A stretch of DNA of 64,000 nt from Flavobacterium sp. JAD_PAG50586_2 (GTDB taxonomy: Bacteria > Bacteroidota > Bacteroidia > Flavobacteriales > Flavobacteriaceae): assembly GCA_023213215.1 (NCBI GenBank), contig CP096136.1, positions 1,798,001 to 1,862,000 of the forward strand, read 5' to 3'. How positions within the stretch are numbered: the first letter of the stretch is position 1; each line of letters opens with the position of its first letter. Shown here one piece after another: positions 44,140-54,902 of this stretch. A model generated the notes under the pieces. The model saw only the letters and a list, made by a program, of their open reading frames with translations, was not told the origin of the DNA and did not search any database. The position numbers and the translations under genes are program-made.

Positions 44140-46560
44140 ATGTATGTAGTAAAAAGAGATGGCCACAAAGAGCCGGTAATGTTCGACAAAATCACGGACA
44201 GAATTAAAAAATTATGTTACGGATTAAACGATTTAGTGGATGCTGTAAAAGTAACCATGAGAGTAATCGAAGGATTGTATGACGGTGTAACTACATCAGA
44301 ACTTGACAACTTAGCAGCAGAAACTGCCGCTTCCATGACTATTGCCCATCCAGATTATGCACAATTAGCAGCTCGTATTGCTATTTCCAATTTGCATAAA
44401 AACACTAATAAATCCTTCTCGGAAACCATGAAAGAAATGTACTTTTATGTAAATCCAAGAACGAACCAAAAAGCACCATTATTGTCTGATGAAGTGCACG
44501 AAGCGATTCAGGCTAACGCAGAATTTTTAAATTCACATATCATTTACAACCGTGATTTCAATTATGATTACTTTGGTTTCAAAACTTTAGAGCGTTCGTA
44601 TTTGCTAAAAATAAACGGAAAAATTGTAGAGCGTCCACAACACATGTTAATGCGAGTTGCTGTTGGAATCCACTTAAACGACATGGAATCTGTAATAGAA
44701 ACTTACGACTTAATGTCGAAAAAGTTCTTTACGCATGCCACTCCAACCCTGTTCAACGCCGGAACACCAAAACCGCAAATGTCTTCGTGTTTCTTATTGA
44801 CAATGAAAGACGATAGCATCGACGGAATTTACGATACACTTAAACAAACAGCAAGAATCTCGCAATCAGCGGGTGGAATTGGATTGTCAATCCACAACGT
44901 TCGTGCGACAGGTTCCTATATTCGTGGTACCAACGGAACTTCAAACGGAATTGTTCCGATGTTGAGGGTTTTCAATGATACCGCGCGTTATGTAGACCAA
45001 GGTGGCGGAAAGCGTAAAGGAAGTTTCGCCATTTACTTAGAAACCTGGCATGCTGATATTTTCGAATTTTTGGATCTGAAAAAGAACACCGGAAAAGAGG
45101 AAATGCGTGCAAGGGATTTGTTCTTTGCGATGTGGACTTCTGATTTGTTTATGAAACGTGTGCAGGAAGATTCAACATGGACGTTGATGTGTCCAAACGA
45201 ATGTCCTGGATTGTGTGATGTTTATGGAGACGAATTTGAAGTGTTATATACATCTTACGAAGCTCAGAACAAAGGAAGAAAAACGATCAAGGCTCGTGAG
45301 CTTTGGGAAAAAATCCTCGAATCACAGATTGAAACCGGAACACCTTACATGTTGTATAAAGATGCAGCAAACAGAAAGTCAAACCAAAAGAATTTGGGAA
45401 CTATCCGTTCGTCCAATCTTTGTACGGAAATCATGGAGTATACCGCTCCGGATGAAGTTGCAGTATGTAACCTGGCTTCGATTTCATTGCCGATGTTTGT
45501 AGAGAACGGTGAATTCAACCACCAATTACTATACAACGTAACAAAACGTGTAACCCGTAACCTAAACAAGGTTATTGATAGAAATTACTATCCGGTTCCG
45601 GAAGCGGAAAACTCAAACATGCGCCACCGTCCAGTTGGATTGGGAGTTCAAGGTTTGGCCGATGCTTTTATCTTGCTGAGAATGCCATTCACCAGCGACG
45701 AAGCTAAAAAACTGAACCAGGAGATTTTTGAAACCATGTATTTCGCTGCCTGTACTGCTTCTATGGAAGAAGCAAAAGTGGAAGGACCATATTCTTCTTA
45801 TGAAGGTTCGCCAATTTCACAGGGAGAATTCCAGCACAATCTTTGGAATATAAAGGATGAGGAATTGTCAGGCCGTTGGGACTGGGGTGCTTTGAGAGAA
45901 GACATAAAGAAACACGGAATCCGTAACTCGTTGTTAATGGCACCGATGCCTACCGCTTCGACCTCACAGATTTTAGGAAATAACGAAGCCTTCGAACCGT
46001 ATACTTCCAACATCTATACCCGTCGTGTATTGTCTGGAGAATTCATCGTAGTGAACAAACATTTACTGGAAGACTTAGTAAATCGTGGACTATGGACCGA
46101 AGACTTGAAACAACAATTGATGCGTAACAATGGATCTGTACAGGATTTGGATATTCCACAAGACTTGAAGGAACTATACAAAACCGTTTGGGAAATGTCT
46201 ATGAAAGACATTATCGACATGTCGCGCCACAGAGGCTATTTCATCGACCAATCGCAATCATTGAACCTGTTCATGCAGGATGCCAACTATGCGAAACTAA
46301 CGTCGATGCACTTCTATGCATGGCAAAGTGGCTTAAAAACCGGAATGTACTATTTGAGAACTAAATCAGCAGTTGATGCTATTAAGTTCACATTGAACAA
46401 CGATAAAAAAGCAGAACCAACTGCACAGGTTGCAGAACCGGTAGCCGTTGAGGTTGTTGCACCAACAGAAAACGGTGAAATGACCGCAGAAGATTTTGCC
46501 GCAATGGTAGAAAGAGCCAGAAACGCTGGTCCGGATGATTGTGAAATGTGTGGTTCTTAA
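44140..46560 (+). CDS. nrdA: Ribonucleoside-diphosphate reductase alpha subunit
   Basis: The 806-residue catalytic subunit of class I ribonucleotide reductase. An ATP-cone regulatory domain occupies the start (about 2-95; [20 protein letters not shown]). The barrel carries [20 protein letters not shown] (first active-site Cys), [32 protein letters not shown] with the thiyl-radical cysteine, and the late [19 protein letters not shown]. The C-terminal CEMCGS gives the two cysteines that pass electrons to the active site. A long acidic linker separates this end from the barrel. A strong terminator follows. Confidence 0.97.
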   Translation: MYVVKRDGHKEPVMFDKITDRIKKLCYGLNDLVDAVKVTMRVIEGLYDGVTTSELDNLAAETAASMTIAHPDYAQLAARIAISNLHKNTNKSFSETMKEMYFYVNPRTNQKAPLLSDEVHEAIQANAEFLNSHIIYNRDFNYDYFGFKTLERSYLLKINGKIVERPQHMLMRVAVGIHLNDMESVIETYDLMSKKFFTHATPTLFNAGTPKPQMSSCFLLTMKDDSIDGIYDTLKQTARISQSAGGIGLSIHNVRATGSYIRGTNGTSNGIVPMLRVFNDTARYVDQGGGKRKGSFAIYLETWHADIFEFLDLKKNTGKEEMRARDLFFAMWTSDLFMKRVQEDSTWTLMCPNECPGLCDVYGDEFEVLYTSYEAQNKGRKTIKARELWEKILESQIETGTPYMLYKDAANRKSNQKNLGTIRSSNLCTEIMEYTAPDEVAVCNLASISLPMFVENGEFNHQLLYNVTKRVTRNLNKVIDRNYYPVPEAENSNMRHRPVGLGVQGLADAFILLRMPFTSDEAKKLNQEIFETMYFAACTASMEEAKVEGPYSSYEGSPISQGEFQHNLWNIKDEELSGRWDWGALREDIKKHGIRNSLLMAPMPTASTSQILGNNEAFEPYTSNIYTRRVLSGEFIVVNKHLLEDLVNRGLWTEDLKQQLMRNNGSVQDLDIPQDLKELYKTVWEMSMKDIIDMSRHRGYFIDQSQSLNLFMQDANYAKLTSMHFYAWQSGLKTGMYYLRTKSAVDAIKFTLNNDKKAEPTAQVAEPVAVEVVAPTENGEMTAEDFAAMVERARNAGPDDCEMCGS

Positions 46561-46571
46561 TAGATATAAAT

Positions 46572-46605
46572 AAAAAAAGCTTCAATTGCAGTTGAAGCTT
46601 TTTTT
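46572..46605 (+). terminator. Intrinsic terminator after nrdA
   Basis: AAAAAAAGCTTCAA-ttgcag-TTGAAGCTTTTTTT is a long perfect stem with A and T tracts. Confidence 0.9.
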
Positions 46606-46730
46606 AAGAATGTAGATAATATAACAGTAGTTCTATTCTACAGCCAAATAGTTATTAACTTGACAAGCAAATATAACATAATTTGGTAAAAAAAGAACTT
46701 CTATAGTATAAATTTCCAAATACACACAAA

Positions 46731-46850
46731 ATGGGTACGAAGAAATCAACAACAGTTGGATACAGAAGCGCAGTAACAGGCAGATACGTTAAGCCGAGCT
46801 ATGCTGCAAGTCATCCAAGAACTACTGTTAGTATCACTAAAAAGAAGTAG
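46731..46850 (+). CDS. Small basic protein of 39 residues (YRSAVTGRYV family)
   Basis: This 39-residue open frame (MGTKKSTTVGYRSAVTGRYV to TTVSITKKK, stop TAG) is basic and has a central motif GYRSAVTGRYVKPSYAASHP. It matches a family of very small proteins that I have seen in proteobacteria and mobile regions (motif YRSxxTGRYV, then HPxTTV); the function is unknown. A -33-like TTGAC lies about 60 bases upstream. It lies directly upstream of dinD in the same orientation, 63 bases away. A gene this small is easily missed by automatic annotation. Confidence 0.7.
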   Translation: MGTKKSTTVGYRSAVTGRYVKPSYAASHPRTTVSITKKK

Positions 46851-46913
46851 TTTAAATTCAAGGGAGTTAGTAATAACTCCCTTTTTTAAATAAATTATAT
46901 TAATATTAAGTAT

Positions 46914-47755
46914 ATGAAGAATGAATTAATTAAGAGTTTGACAAATGATTTTGAAGATCATTCACAAACAACAGATAACGGAATTGAATTTTGGTTTGCA
47001 AGGGATATCCAACATCTATTAGGCTATTCAGAATGGAGAAATTTTAACAAAGTAATATTAAAGGCGAAAACTTCATGTGAAGCTTCTGGAAATCTTGTTT
47101 CCGACCATTTTGTTGATGTCAACAAAATGGTCACTATAGGTTCAGGAACAGATAGGGAAATAGACGATGTAATGTTAACAAGATATGCATGTTATTTAAT
47201 AGCTCAAAATGGAGATCCAAGAAAAGAAGAAATAGCTTTTGCGCAAAATTATTTTGCAATACAAACTAGAAAATTTGAAATAATTGCCAAAAGGATAGAC
47301 GATTGGGAAAGATTAAATGCAAGACAAAAATTAACTTTGTCTGAAAAAGAACTCTCTGAACTTATTTATGAGAAAACGGGTAACGATAAAAATTTTGGTA
47401 TAATTAGAAGTAAGGGAGACCAAGCACTTTTTGGTGGCAAGAATACTAGTCAAATGAAAAAAGACTAGGAATTCCAGATAACAGACCTTTAGCAGATTTT
47501 TTACCAACGATAATTATCAAAGCAAAAGATTTTGCTACCGAAATAACAGTATATAATACAAAAGGGAAAGGATTAGCAAGTGAAACTTCTATTTCAAATG
47601 AGCATGTGAAAAATAATAAAGGTGTTAGAAAATTATTATTGGAGAGAGAAATAGTTCCGGAAAATGTTCCTGCAGAAGAGGATATCAAAAAATTAGAAAG
47701 AAGGGTTAATTCTGAGACTAATAATTTGAGTAAAAACCCTGATAAATTATCGTAA
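46914..47755 (+). CDS. dinD: DNA-damage-inducible protein D, DinD (frameshifted)
   Basis: Two frames join into a 280-residue DinD protein when the six A at 47457-47462 are read as seven. The N-terminal half has the BRO-N-like domain: WFARDIQHLLGYSEWRNFNK, RYACYLIAQNGDPRKEEIAF and TRKFEIIAKRIDDWERLNAR. After the shift, KRLGIPDNRPLADFLPTIII and AKDFATEITVYNTKGKGLAS follow, typical of the C-terminal half. E. coli DinD binds RecA and limits its action, and is induced by DNA damage; in phage-like contexts the same domain acts as an antirepressor. There is no LexA box I can point to. The gene and its short neighbour are more AT-rich than the genes around them, which suggests horizontal arrival. Confidence 0.85.
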
Positions 47756-47768
47756 TTAAAAACAAACT

Positions 47769-47992
47769 ATGTCAAAAGAAAAAAAGGAGTGTATACAGGA
47801 ATCATCGATAAGGATAACGACGGCAATTATTTCTGCGGCGAATACCTCTTGGATTATAAGTATACCGAAGCTAGTTTTAAGATTGGAGACGAAATCAATA
47901 TCAAAACGGTCATTGCGAATCCAAGCGATAAAAGCTTTAATAAATACCCAAAGAAGTCACGAAATTTCTTTTTGGCCAACCAAAAGGAATAG
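47769..47992 (+). CDS. Small hypothetical protein (frameshifted)
   Basis: The start ATGTCAAAAGAA and the second part GVYTGIIDKDNDGNYFCGEY are in different frames; reading the seven A at 47779-47785 as eight gives one 74-residue protein ending RNFFLANQKE. The DKDNDGNYF segment resembles an EF-hand-like or beta-hairpin turn, but this may be chance. No family recognised. It begins 13 bases after the dinD stop, and the RDD gene starts 4 bases after its stop, so all are on one transcript. Confidence 0.6.
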
Positions 47993-47996
47993 CAGC

Positions 47997-48485
47997 ATGG
48001 AACAAAACAATCGAAAGCAATTCGAAGTCACCGAAGAGATTTTTGCCAAATTGGGGCAAAGATTCCTAAATTGGCTAGTGGATACCACGATACTCATCGT
48101 ACTGGTTTTAATTCTAATGATGGTAATCGACAGTATTGCAAAGTCCTACGGGAACAAACAATTAATGCCGTATCTGTTGCTTAACCCCATCGGGCAATAT
48201 ACGTTTGTGACTATCGTTCGATTGGCGTATTACATCTCTTTCGAAACCTTATTCGCCCAAAGCATTGGTAAAATGGTGACTAAAACGATGGTAGTTGAAA
48301 AAAACGGAGAACGCCCAAGCCATGAAGTGATTTTGATCCGCAGTTTATGCCGATTGATCCCGCTTTACGAATTGTCATTTTTGCTAAATCCAACCCGAGG
48401 ATGGCATGATATGATTTCCAAAACCTATGTTGTAGATAAAAGAGAATTAGAAGCAAGAAAACAATCGTTTCATCCTTCGAAATAA
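47997..48485 (+). CDS. RDD family membrane protein
   Basis: A 162-residue protein with an RDD domain: GQRFLNWLVDTTILIVLVLI is the first transmembrane helix, followed by a second (about residues 69-92) and the conserved QSIGKMVTKTMVV segment. RDD proteins occur in many bacteria; some help sodium or proton transport, and most have no known role. The ATG at 47997 is preferred because it gives a sensible N-terminus; the frame is also open upstream, but there it runs through the small protein above in another frame and has no family likeness. GNAT gene follows after 7 bases. Confidence 0.82.
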   Translation: MEQNNRKQFEVTEEIFAKLGQRFLNWLVDTTILIVLVLILMMVIDSIAKSYGNKQLMPYLLLNPIGQYTFVTIVRLAYYISFETLFAQSIGKMVTKTMVVEKNGERPSHEVILIRSLCRLIPLYELSFLLNPTRGWHDMISKTYVVDKRELEARKQSFHPSK

Positions 48486-48492
48486 TACTGTC

Positions 48493-48941
48493 ATGATTAC
48501 GCTAACAAGAACCACTTCAGATAATCCCGATTTTAAAAGGTTGACACAGCTTTTTGACGATTATTTGGTGGATATTGATGGCGATGAAAAAGACTTTTTG
48601 CCCAGTATAACCAAATTTACCTGGATCACGTCATCGTGTATTATGAAAACGGTATCGGCTTAGGCTGTGGCGCGTTTAAGGAATACCAACCCAAAATGGC
48701 CGAAATCAAAAGAATGTTTGTGATGCCGGAAGCAAGAGGCAAAGGAATTGCAGTAGCCATTTTAAACGAACTGGAAGCCTGGGCAGCAGTATCCGGTTAC
48801 GAGTCCACGCTTTTGGAAACGTCGGTCAAACTGGAAAGTGCCATAGCATTATATAAAAAATCAGGTTATCAAACTATAGAAAATTATGGACAATATGTTG
48901 GAGTGGAAAGCAGTGTCTGTATGAGGAAAAATATAAATTAA
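48493..48941 (+). CDS. GNAT family N-acetyltransferase (frameshifted)
   Basis: Starts MITLTRTTSDNPDFKRLTQL and breaks after the run of five T at 48595-48599. Reading six T joins it to AQYNQIYLDHVIVYYENG, then the acetyl-CoA segment IKRMFVMPEARGKGIAVAIL and LESAIALYKKSGYQTIENYG. The restored protein has 149 residues, as expected for a GNAT enzyme. The substrate is not known. The gene is the last of the dinD-RDD-GNAT run. Confidence 0.8.
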
Positions 48942-48967
48942 AATGTACTTTTAATAAAGTAAATTGT

Positions 48968-48990
48968 CACCCTGAGCGCAGTCGAAGGGC
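48968..48990 (+). repeat. Dispersed repeat CACCCTGAGCGCAGTCGAAGGG, copy 2
   Basis: The sequence CACCCTGAGCGCAGTCGAAGGGC is identical over 22 bases to the copy at 63659 and nearly so to that at 18429. It lies between the GNAT gene and dgt. Confidence 0.8.
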
Positions 48991-49020
48991 GTATATCTAA
49001 TATTTAAAATTTAATATTCA

Positions 49021-50355
49021 ATGAACTGGGAACAACTATTATCCTTAAAACGCCAGGGCGACACCAGTAAACGTTTACGCATCGAAGAAGCTGATACCCG
49101 TTTGGGCTTTGAAGTCGATTATGACCGTATTATCTTCTCGTCGGCGTTCCGAAGCTTGCAGGATAAAACACAGGTTATCCCAATGTCTAAAACCGATTTT
49201 GTCCACACAAGATTGACACACAGTTTAGAAGTTTCGGTTGTGGGCCGATCAATAGGGAGACTAGTCGGAAAGAAAATCATTGAAAAATATCCGCATTTAA
49301 AAGAAATCCACGGATTTCATATGAATGATTTCGGAGCTATTGTAGCTGCTGCAGCTTTAGCACACGATATCGGAAATCCACCTTTCGGGCATTCGGGTGA
49401 AAAGGCGATTGGCGAATATTTCGCTATCGGAAAAGGACAGCAATACAAAGAGCATTTAACGGATAAGCAATGGCAGGATTTAATCGATTTTGAAGGCAAT
49501 GCCAACGGATTTTCAGTTTTAACGAGTTCGCGTCCCGGAATTAAGGGCGGACTCCGTTTGTCTTATGCTACTCTTGGTGCTTTCACAAAATATCCAAAAG
49601 AAAGCCTTCCGAAAAAGCCCACTAAAAACATCGCTGATAAAAAATATGGTTTCTTTCAATCCGATAAGGAATTCTTTCAGGAAGTAGCTCAGGAATTGGG
49701 GATGATCTCCAACAAATCCGGAAATGATATCGGTTACGAACGCCATCCGCTGGCCTTTTTGGTCGAAGCTGCCGATGATATCTGTTATACGATAATCGAC
49801 TTTGAAGACGGAATCAATCTTGGTTTGGTCTCTGAAGATTTCGCATTGGAATACCTAATTAAATTGGTTAAGGATACTATTGATACGGCTAAATATCAAA
49901 CACTAACTACCAAGGAAGACCGAATCAGTTACTTACGTGCCCTCGCGATTGGAAACCTTATCAACGATGCGGTAAAGGTTTTTATCGAAAACGAGGAAGC
50001 TATTTTAAAAGGAGAATTCCATTTTGCCTTAACGGATAAAAGCAAGTACAAAGCCCAGATGGACGACATCATCAAACTGAGCGTAAAGAACATCTACCAA
50101 AGCCGTGAAGTAATTGAAAAAGAACTTTCAGGATATCAGATTATCAATAATTTACTCGATAAATTCATCACGGCCTACAACAACAGCCACGAAGGTAAAG
50201 CTACCAATTACGACAAATTATTGCTAAAGATCCTGCCGGAAAAACACCATCTGGAAAAGGAAAGCCTCTACGACCGTCTGCTCCATATCTGCCATTTTAT
50301 CTCGATGCTGACCGATGGAAAAGCGGTGTTGTACAATAAAATTGTAACAGCTTAG
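49021..50355 (+). CDS. dgt: Deoxyguanosinetriphosphate triphosphohydrolase family protein
   Basis: A 444-residue HD-domain enzyme that removes triphosphate from dGTP or other dNTPs and so lowers dNTP pools. It starts MNWEQLLSLKRQGDTSKR and has RIIFSSAFRSLQDKTQVIPM (substrate site), THSLEVSVVGRSIGR (the first histidine of the HD site), AAALAHDIGNPPFGHSGEKA (HD) and ADDICYTIIDFEDGINLG (last Asp). It follows a repeat and precedes an 18-bp palindrome. A large palindrome so close to its 3' end may be relevant to the next gene rather than to this one. Confidence 0.93.
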   Translation: MNWEQLLSLKRQGDTSKRLRIEEADTRLGFEVDYDRIIFSSAFRSLQDKTQVIPMSKTDFVHTRLTHSLEVSVVGRSIGRLVGKKIIEKYPHLKEIHGFHMNDFGAIVAAAALAHDIGNPPFGHSGEKAIGEYFAIGKGQQYKEHLTDKQWQDLIDFEGNANGFSVLTSSRPGIKGGLRLSYATLGAFTKYPKESLPKKPTKNIADKKYGFFQSDKEFFQEVAQELGMISNKSGNDIGYERHPLAFLVEAADDICYTIIDFEDGINLGLVSEDFALEYLIKLVKDTIDTAKYQTLTTKEDRISYLRALAIGNLINDAVKVFIENEEAILKGEFHFALTDKSKYKAQMDDIIKLSVKNIYQSREVIEKELSGYQIINNLLDKFITAYNNSHEGKATNYDKLLLKILPEKHHLEKESLYDRLLHICHFISMLTDGKAVLYNKIVTA

Positions 50356-50367
50356 GTATTTTTCGCC

Positions 50368-50385
50368 CTTAAAGTGCACTTTAAG
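50368..50385. promoter_or_regulatory. Perfect 18-bp palindrome
   Basis: CTTAAAGTGCACTTTAAG reads the same on both strands. It begins 13 bases after the dgt stop and 83 bases before the M36 protease start. Without a T run it is not a terminator; its size and position suit a dimeric regulator's operator. Confidence 0.5.
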
Positions 50386-50468
50386 TGAACAAATAGTAAT
50401 TGAAAAACTATTGACAGTATTTCGTTTAAAATAAAATACTATGTTTGTTTTAAAAATTTTGCTATCAA

Positions 50469-53059
50469 ATGAAAAAGGCTTTACTGTTTATTGCATTTCT
50501 ATTTCCGCTATTTTTATTTTCTCAGCGGGAAAACATTCTGATTCAGGAGTATCTAAATTCCAATCAGGCCAAATTAGGATTAGCTCCTTCGGATATCAAA
50601 GGCTGGATTGTAGAAAGTAAGGCCACATCCAAAAGTACCGGTATCAATAATTACTACATCAGGCAACGAAGCAACGAAATTGAAATTTACGGCGCAGTAT
50701 CAAATGTTTGGATAAAAAACAATCAGGTAATCCAAATCGGGAATAGGTTTGTCAAAAATGCCAACCAGAAAGCAAATGCAGTAAATCCACAACTTTCGGT
50801 TTTACAGGCACTGTCATTGGTAAAGACCAAACTGGAAATCAACGATTCTTTTGCAAATACAATCCTTAACGCTACCAATGCCAAGACTTTTATTTTATCG
50901 AATGTTCCTAACGGAAGAAAAATAAAAGCGAAATTAGTCTATCAACCCAAAGGTAGTCAGCTACTATTGGCCTGGCATTTCGAAATTCATGTGCCAAGCC
51001 ACAACCATGTGTGGAATGTTAGGATTAATGCTTTAGACGGCAGTATCATTGAGCAAAAGGACAAAATAATTTCCTGTCATATCGCAAAGGAAGAAGAGGA
51101 AACCCATAACAATTTCTTTTTTTACAAATCGGGATACAAACAAAACAGTGCTTTAACAGAAGTATTGGCAGGCTCTTATCGCGTACTTCCCTACAATATT
51201 GAAAGCCCAAACCATGGACCAAGGCAATTGATTGTGTCTCCGGCAGATGCGTTGGCTTCCCTTTTGGATGGCATGATACGGATGGTATTGCAGGTGCTGA
51301 TGAAACGATTACCGCTGGCAATAATGTGTATGCCTTTGAAGATACTACTGATAGCGATTTTGGTGAAAGTCCCGACGGAGGTGAAAGCCTTGCTTTTGAT
51401 TTTCCGTATAGCGGGATAAATGATGATGCCTTCAACTCGGTAAATGCGGCTACTACCAATTTATTTTACATGAATAATAGTATTCACGATATTTTTTTCC
51501 ATTACGGATTCGATGAGGAGAACGGTAATTTTCAGCTAAATAATTATAGTGGACTTGGTGATGGATTTGATGGTGTTGTTGCGCAATCCCAAGATGGAGG
51601 AGGAATCAACAATGCCAATTTTTATACACCAACTGATGGAGAAAGCGGTTTTATGCAAATGTATCTCTGGAACAGGAAGCCAGTCGGAAACCTAATTACA
51701 GTTACCAGTCCGCCATCATTCGCCGGGAATTACCAGGCTTATGAAAGCACCTCAATTCCAAATACACTGAGACTACCAATAGCACCAAGCTTTGTGTCGG
51801 GTGAGTTGATAAAGGTCATAGACGACACCGATGATACAACAGATGGCTGCGGAACCATCCTGAATGCTGGCCAAGTCAATGGTAATATTGCGATGATTAA
51901 AAGAGGTTCCTGCAGCACTAATGAGAAGATGTTCGCTGCAGAAAGTGCCGGAGCAGTAGCTGTAATTGTTTATACCGATTTACCGGGAAATTTCGTGGTT
52001 GGAGGATTTGTTGAGGATGATATTACGATTCCGGTCATTTCTGTTAAAAAAGAGGTGGCCGATTTATTGCTAAACCAAATGGTAAGCGGTCCTGTTGAGG
52101 TAAATTTGAGTTCTCCTGTGAGTGACTTTGTGAATGTTGATGGCGATTTTGACAACTTGATAATAACCCATGAATATGGGCACGGAATCTCAAACCGATT
52201 GACAGGAGGAAGATTCAATACCGATTGTTTGGATAATAATGAACAAATGGGTGAAGGCTGGTCGGATTGGTTTGGACTTATGCTACAGTTAAAGGCGGGT
52301 GATAATGGGGCACAACGCAGAGGAGTAGGAACATTTGCCATCAATCAGCCAACGAATGACGTTGGAATCAGAAGTTATCCCTATTCAACAGACATGACAG
52401 TAAATCCATTTACTTTTGCCGATACCAATACACTAATTAGGCCTCACGGCACAGGCTCTGTATGGGCAACAATGCTTTGGGATTTGACATGGGCCTATAT
52501 CAACAAATACGGATTCAATCCGAACATTTATTCCGGAAACGGAGGAAACAATAAAGTCATGCAGCTTGTTATTGATGCACTGAAATTACAGCCGTGTTTG
52601 CCTTCATTCGTAGAAGGAAGGGATGCCATCATTGCGGCTGACCAGGCCATAACAGGTGGTCAGGATTTTTGTATGATTTGGGAGGTTTTTGCCCGAAGGG
52701 GTTTAGGGCTAAGCGCCAGTTCAGGAGATGGTGATTCCACCACAGATCAAATTGAAGGATTTGATGTGCCGGCTCCAGGTCCAGTTTGCACACTCGGTAT
52801 TGATTATAACATGAACGATGACTTGATTTCGGTTTATCCAAATCCATCCAGTGGAAATTTTAACATCAGGATTAACGCTTTTAGTGGTAAGATAAATTAT
52901 CAGTTATTTGATCTAAACGGAAGAATAATAATCGAGAAGTTCAATGTCGATTGCAACAACGAAGCACAAGTAAACCTTGTTGGAGTACAAACGGGAATCT
53001 ATCTGATTAAAATCAACGCAGATAATCTTAGCACAACTAAAAAAATAATGGTTAAATAG
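50469..53059 (+). CDS. T9SS-exported M36 (fungalysin-like) metalloprotease (frameshifted)
   Basis: Two frames join into an 863-residue secreted protease when one base is added at CCCTTTT (51259-51265), restoring SPFGWHDTDG. In order: signal peptide (LFIAFLFPLFLFSQ), an FTP-type propeptide (about 30-230), the M36 metalloprotease domain with the zinc motif IITHEYGHGISNRL, an inserted protease-associated (PA) domain with MIKRGSCSTNEKMFAAESAG, and a T9SS sorting domain (ISVYPNPSSGNFNIRINAFS, ending KKIMVK). The enzyme would degrade proteins outside the cell. Two of the three T9SS proteases in this window are of different families (M43 and M36). Confidence 0.88.
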
Positions 53060-53062
53060 AGT

Positions 53063-54865
53063 TTAATCTTCGTCCGTTTCTTCTTCCTCAAGAAGACCAG
53101 AGAAAAGAGATTTCAGTCCGTCAACATCGATGTTGCAGAATTGCTGCAGTTCGTCAACAGTGCCGTGTTCGATAAAATAATCGGGTACACCACAAAGGAA
53201 AATTTCATTAACGTAATCATTTTTAGCAGAAAATTCTAGCACTGCACTACCAAACCCACCAGTTGTAACACCATCTTCAACCGTAATTATCGTCGAGAAT
53301 TTATCGCAGATTTTATGCAGTTTCTTTTCGTCCAAAGGTTTTACGAAGCCAAAATGATAGTGGGCAAAGTGTTTTTCTTCGTCTTCAATTTCGTTAAGTG
53401 CCTGAATTACATTTTCGCCAATAGTTCCGGTAGATAGAACAGCAACATTTTTCCCTTTTTTAAGTTTTTGGGCTTTCCCAATTTCAATTTTCTGGAAGTC
53501 GGTTGGGAATTTCCAATCCGCATTTTTCCCGCGGCCACGAGGATAACGAATCGCTATGGGATGTTTTAATCCTAATGAAGCGGTGTATAAGATATTCTGT
53601 AATTCCAATTCATCCTTCGGCGCATGGATAATCATATTGGGAATGCATCGCAGGTAGGCCAAATCGAAAACACCGTGATGCGTAGCGCCGTCTTCCCCAA
53701 CCAATCCGGCTCTGTCCAAACAGAAAATGACAGGTAAGTTCTGCAAGGCAACATCATGGATTACCTGATCGTAAGCCCGTTGTAAAAAAGTGGAATAGAT
53801 GTTGCAGAAAACTACCATTCCCTGAGTTACCATTCCGGCCGAAAGCGTTACCGCGTGCTGCTCGGCAATCCCAACATCAAAAGCCCTTTTTGGAAAAGCA
53901 TCCATCATAAACTTCATCGAACTTCCTGATGGCATGGCTGGAGTTATTCCAATAATTTTCGGATTGTTCCTTGCCAGTTCAACCAATGTCAGTCCAAAAA
54001 CATCCTGGAATTTAGGAGGTAAATTTTCCGTAGAGGATTTAATCAATTCTCCCGTTGCTGCATCAAATTTGCCTGGCGCATGGTATTTTACCTGATCTTC
54101 CTCAGCTTGCTGTAAACCTTTGCCTTTTGTGGTTATGATATGTAAAAACTTAGGTCCTTTTACTTTTTTCAGTCGTTCTAACTCTTTAATCAATCCTTCC
54201 AGATCATGACCGTCAATCGGACCTGAATAATTAAAGTTCAGCGACTTAATCATGTTGTTCTGCTTGGGGTTCTTCCCTTCCTTAACAGCCGTCAGATAGT
54301 TTTTCAAAGCACCAACACTTGGGTCAATTCCAATCGCATTATCATTAAGGATCACGAGCAAATCAGCATCGGTTACTCCGGCATGATTCAAGCCTTCGAA
54401 AGCCATTCCACTGGCAATGGAGGCATCACCAATAACGGCAATGTGGTGTTTGTTTTCGCCTTTCAACTGGGACGCAATCGCCATTCCCAAAGCAGCAGAA
54501 ATGGAGGTTGATGAATGTCCAACGCCAAAAGTATCGTAAACGCTTTCGCTACGGCGGGGAAAACCCGAAATTCCTCCAAGCTGACGGTTTGTATCGAATT
54601 TCTTCCTTCTTTCGGTTAGGATTTTGTGTCCATAAGCCTGATGCCCAACATCCCAAACTAGTAAATCATTGGGTGTGTCAAAAACATAGTGCAATGCAAT
54701 CGTCAATTCAACTACGCCAAGGGAAGCACCAAGATGGCCTTCCTTTACTGAAACAATATCTATAATAAAATCACGCAGTTCCTTTGCCAGTTGAGGCAGT
54801 TGCGAAACATCTAATTTTCGTAAATCAGTAGGATTGTTGATATGGTCGAGCAATTTTTTGGACAT
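53063..54865 (-). CDS. dxs: 1-deoxy-D-xylulose-5-phosphate synthase
   Basis: Dxs condenses pyruvate with glyceraldehyde 3-phosphate, the first step of the MEP isoprenoid pathway. The 600-residue enzyme shows VWDVGHQAYGHKILTERR, GHSSTSISAALGMAIA, IGDASIASGMAFEGLNHAG and ILNDNAIGIDPSVGALKNYL (thiamine site), the IDGHDLEGLI and FLHIITTKGKG segments, and FDVGIAEQHAVTLSAGM and GEDGATHHGVFDLAYLR in the transketolase half. I use the ATG at 54865 (MSKKLLDHINNPTDLRKL); the longer frame reads back into tadA on the other strand. The C-terminal end is acidic (LLEEEETDED). Confidence 0.95.
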   Translation of the reverse strand: MSKKLLDHINNPTDLRKLDVSQLPQLAKELRDFIIDIVSVKEGHLGASLGVVELTIALHYVFDTPNDLLVWDVGHQAYGHKILTERRKKFDTNRQLGGISGFPRRSESVYDTFGVGHSSTSISAALGMAIASQLKGENKHHIAVIGDASIASGMAFEGLNHAGVTDADLLVILNDNAIGIDPSVGALKNYLTAVKEGKNPKQNNMIKSLNFNYSGPIDGHDLEGLIKELERLKKVKGPKFLHIITTKGKGLQQAEEDQVKYHAPGKFDAATGELIKSSTENLPPKFQDVFGLTLVELARNNPKIIGITPAMPSGSSMKFMMDAFPKRAFDVGIAEQHAVTLSAGMVTQGMVVFCNIYSTFLQRAYDQVIHDVALQNLPVIFCLDRAGLVGEDGATHHGVFDLAYLRCIPNMIIHAPKDELELQNILYTASLGLKHPIAIRYPRGRGKNADWKFPTDFQKIEIGKAQKLKKGKNVAVLSTGTIGENVIQALNEIEDEEKHFAHYHFGFVKPLDEKKLHKICDKFSTIITVEDGVTTGGFGSAVLEFSAKNDYVNEIFLCGVPDYFIEHGTVDELQQFCNIDVDGLKSLFSGLLEEEETDED

Positions 54866-54869
54866 GAGG

Positions 54870-54898
54870 CAAATGTACGAATTGAAATTGTATTTTTG
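54870..54898. promoter_or_regulatory. Compact divergent promoter pair for dxs and tadA
   Basis: On the minus strand TACATTTG (54870-54877) is a -7 for dxs and on the plus strand TATTTTTG (54891-54898) is a -7 for tadA. They lie 4-5 bases from the two start codons, so both transcripts would begin at or near the initiation codon (leaderless). No -33 TTG at normal spacing is seen for either. Confidence 0.5.
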
Positions 54899-54902
54899 TT
54901 TT

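Noticed and set aside
47769-48485. A single 238-residue protein fusing the small protein and the RDD protein
   Set aside because: The first 76 residues of that frame have no family likeness, while the other frame gives a sensible 74-residue protein after a homopolymer correction. The RDD protein starts at 47997.
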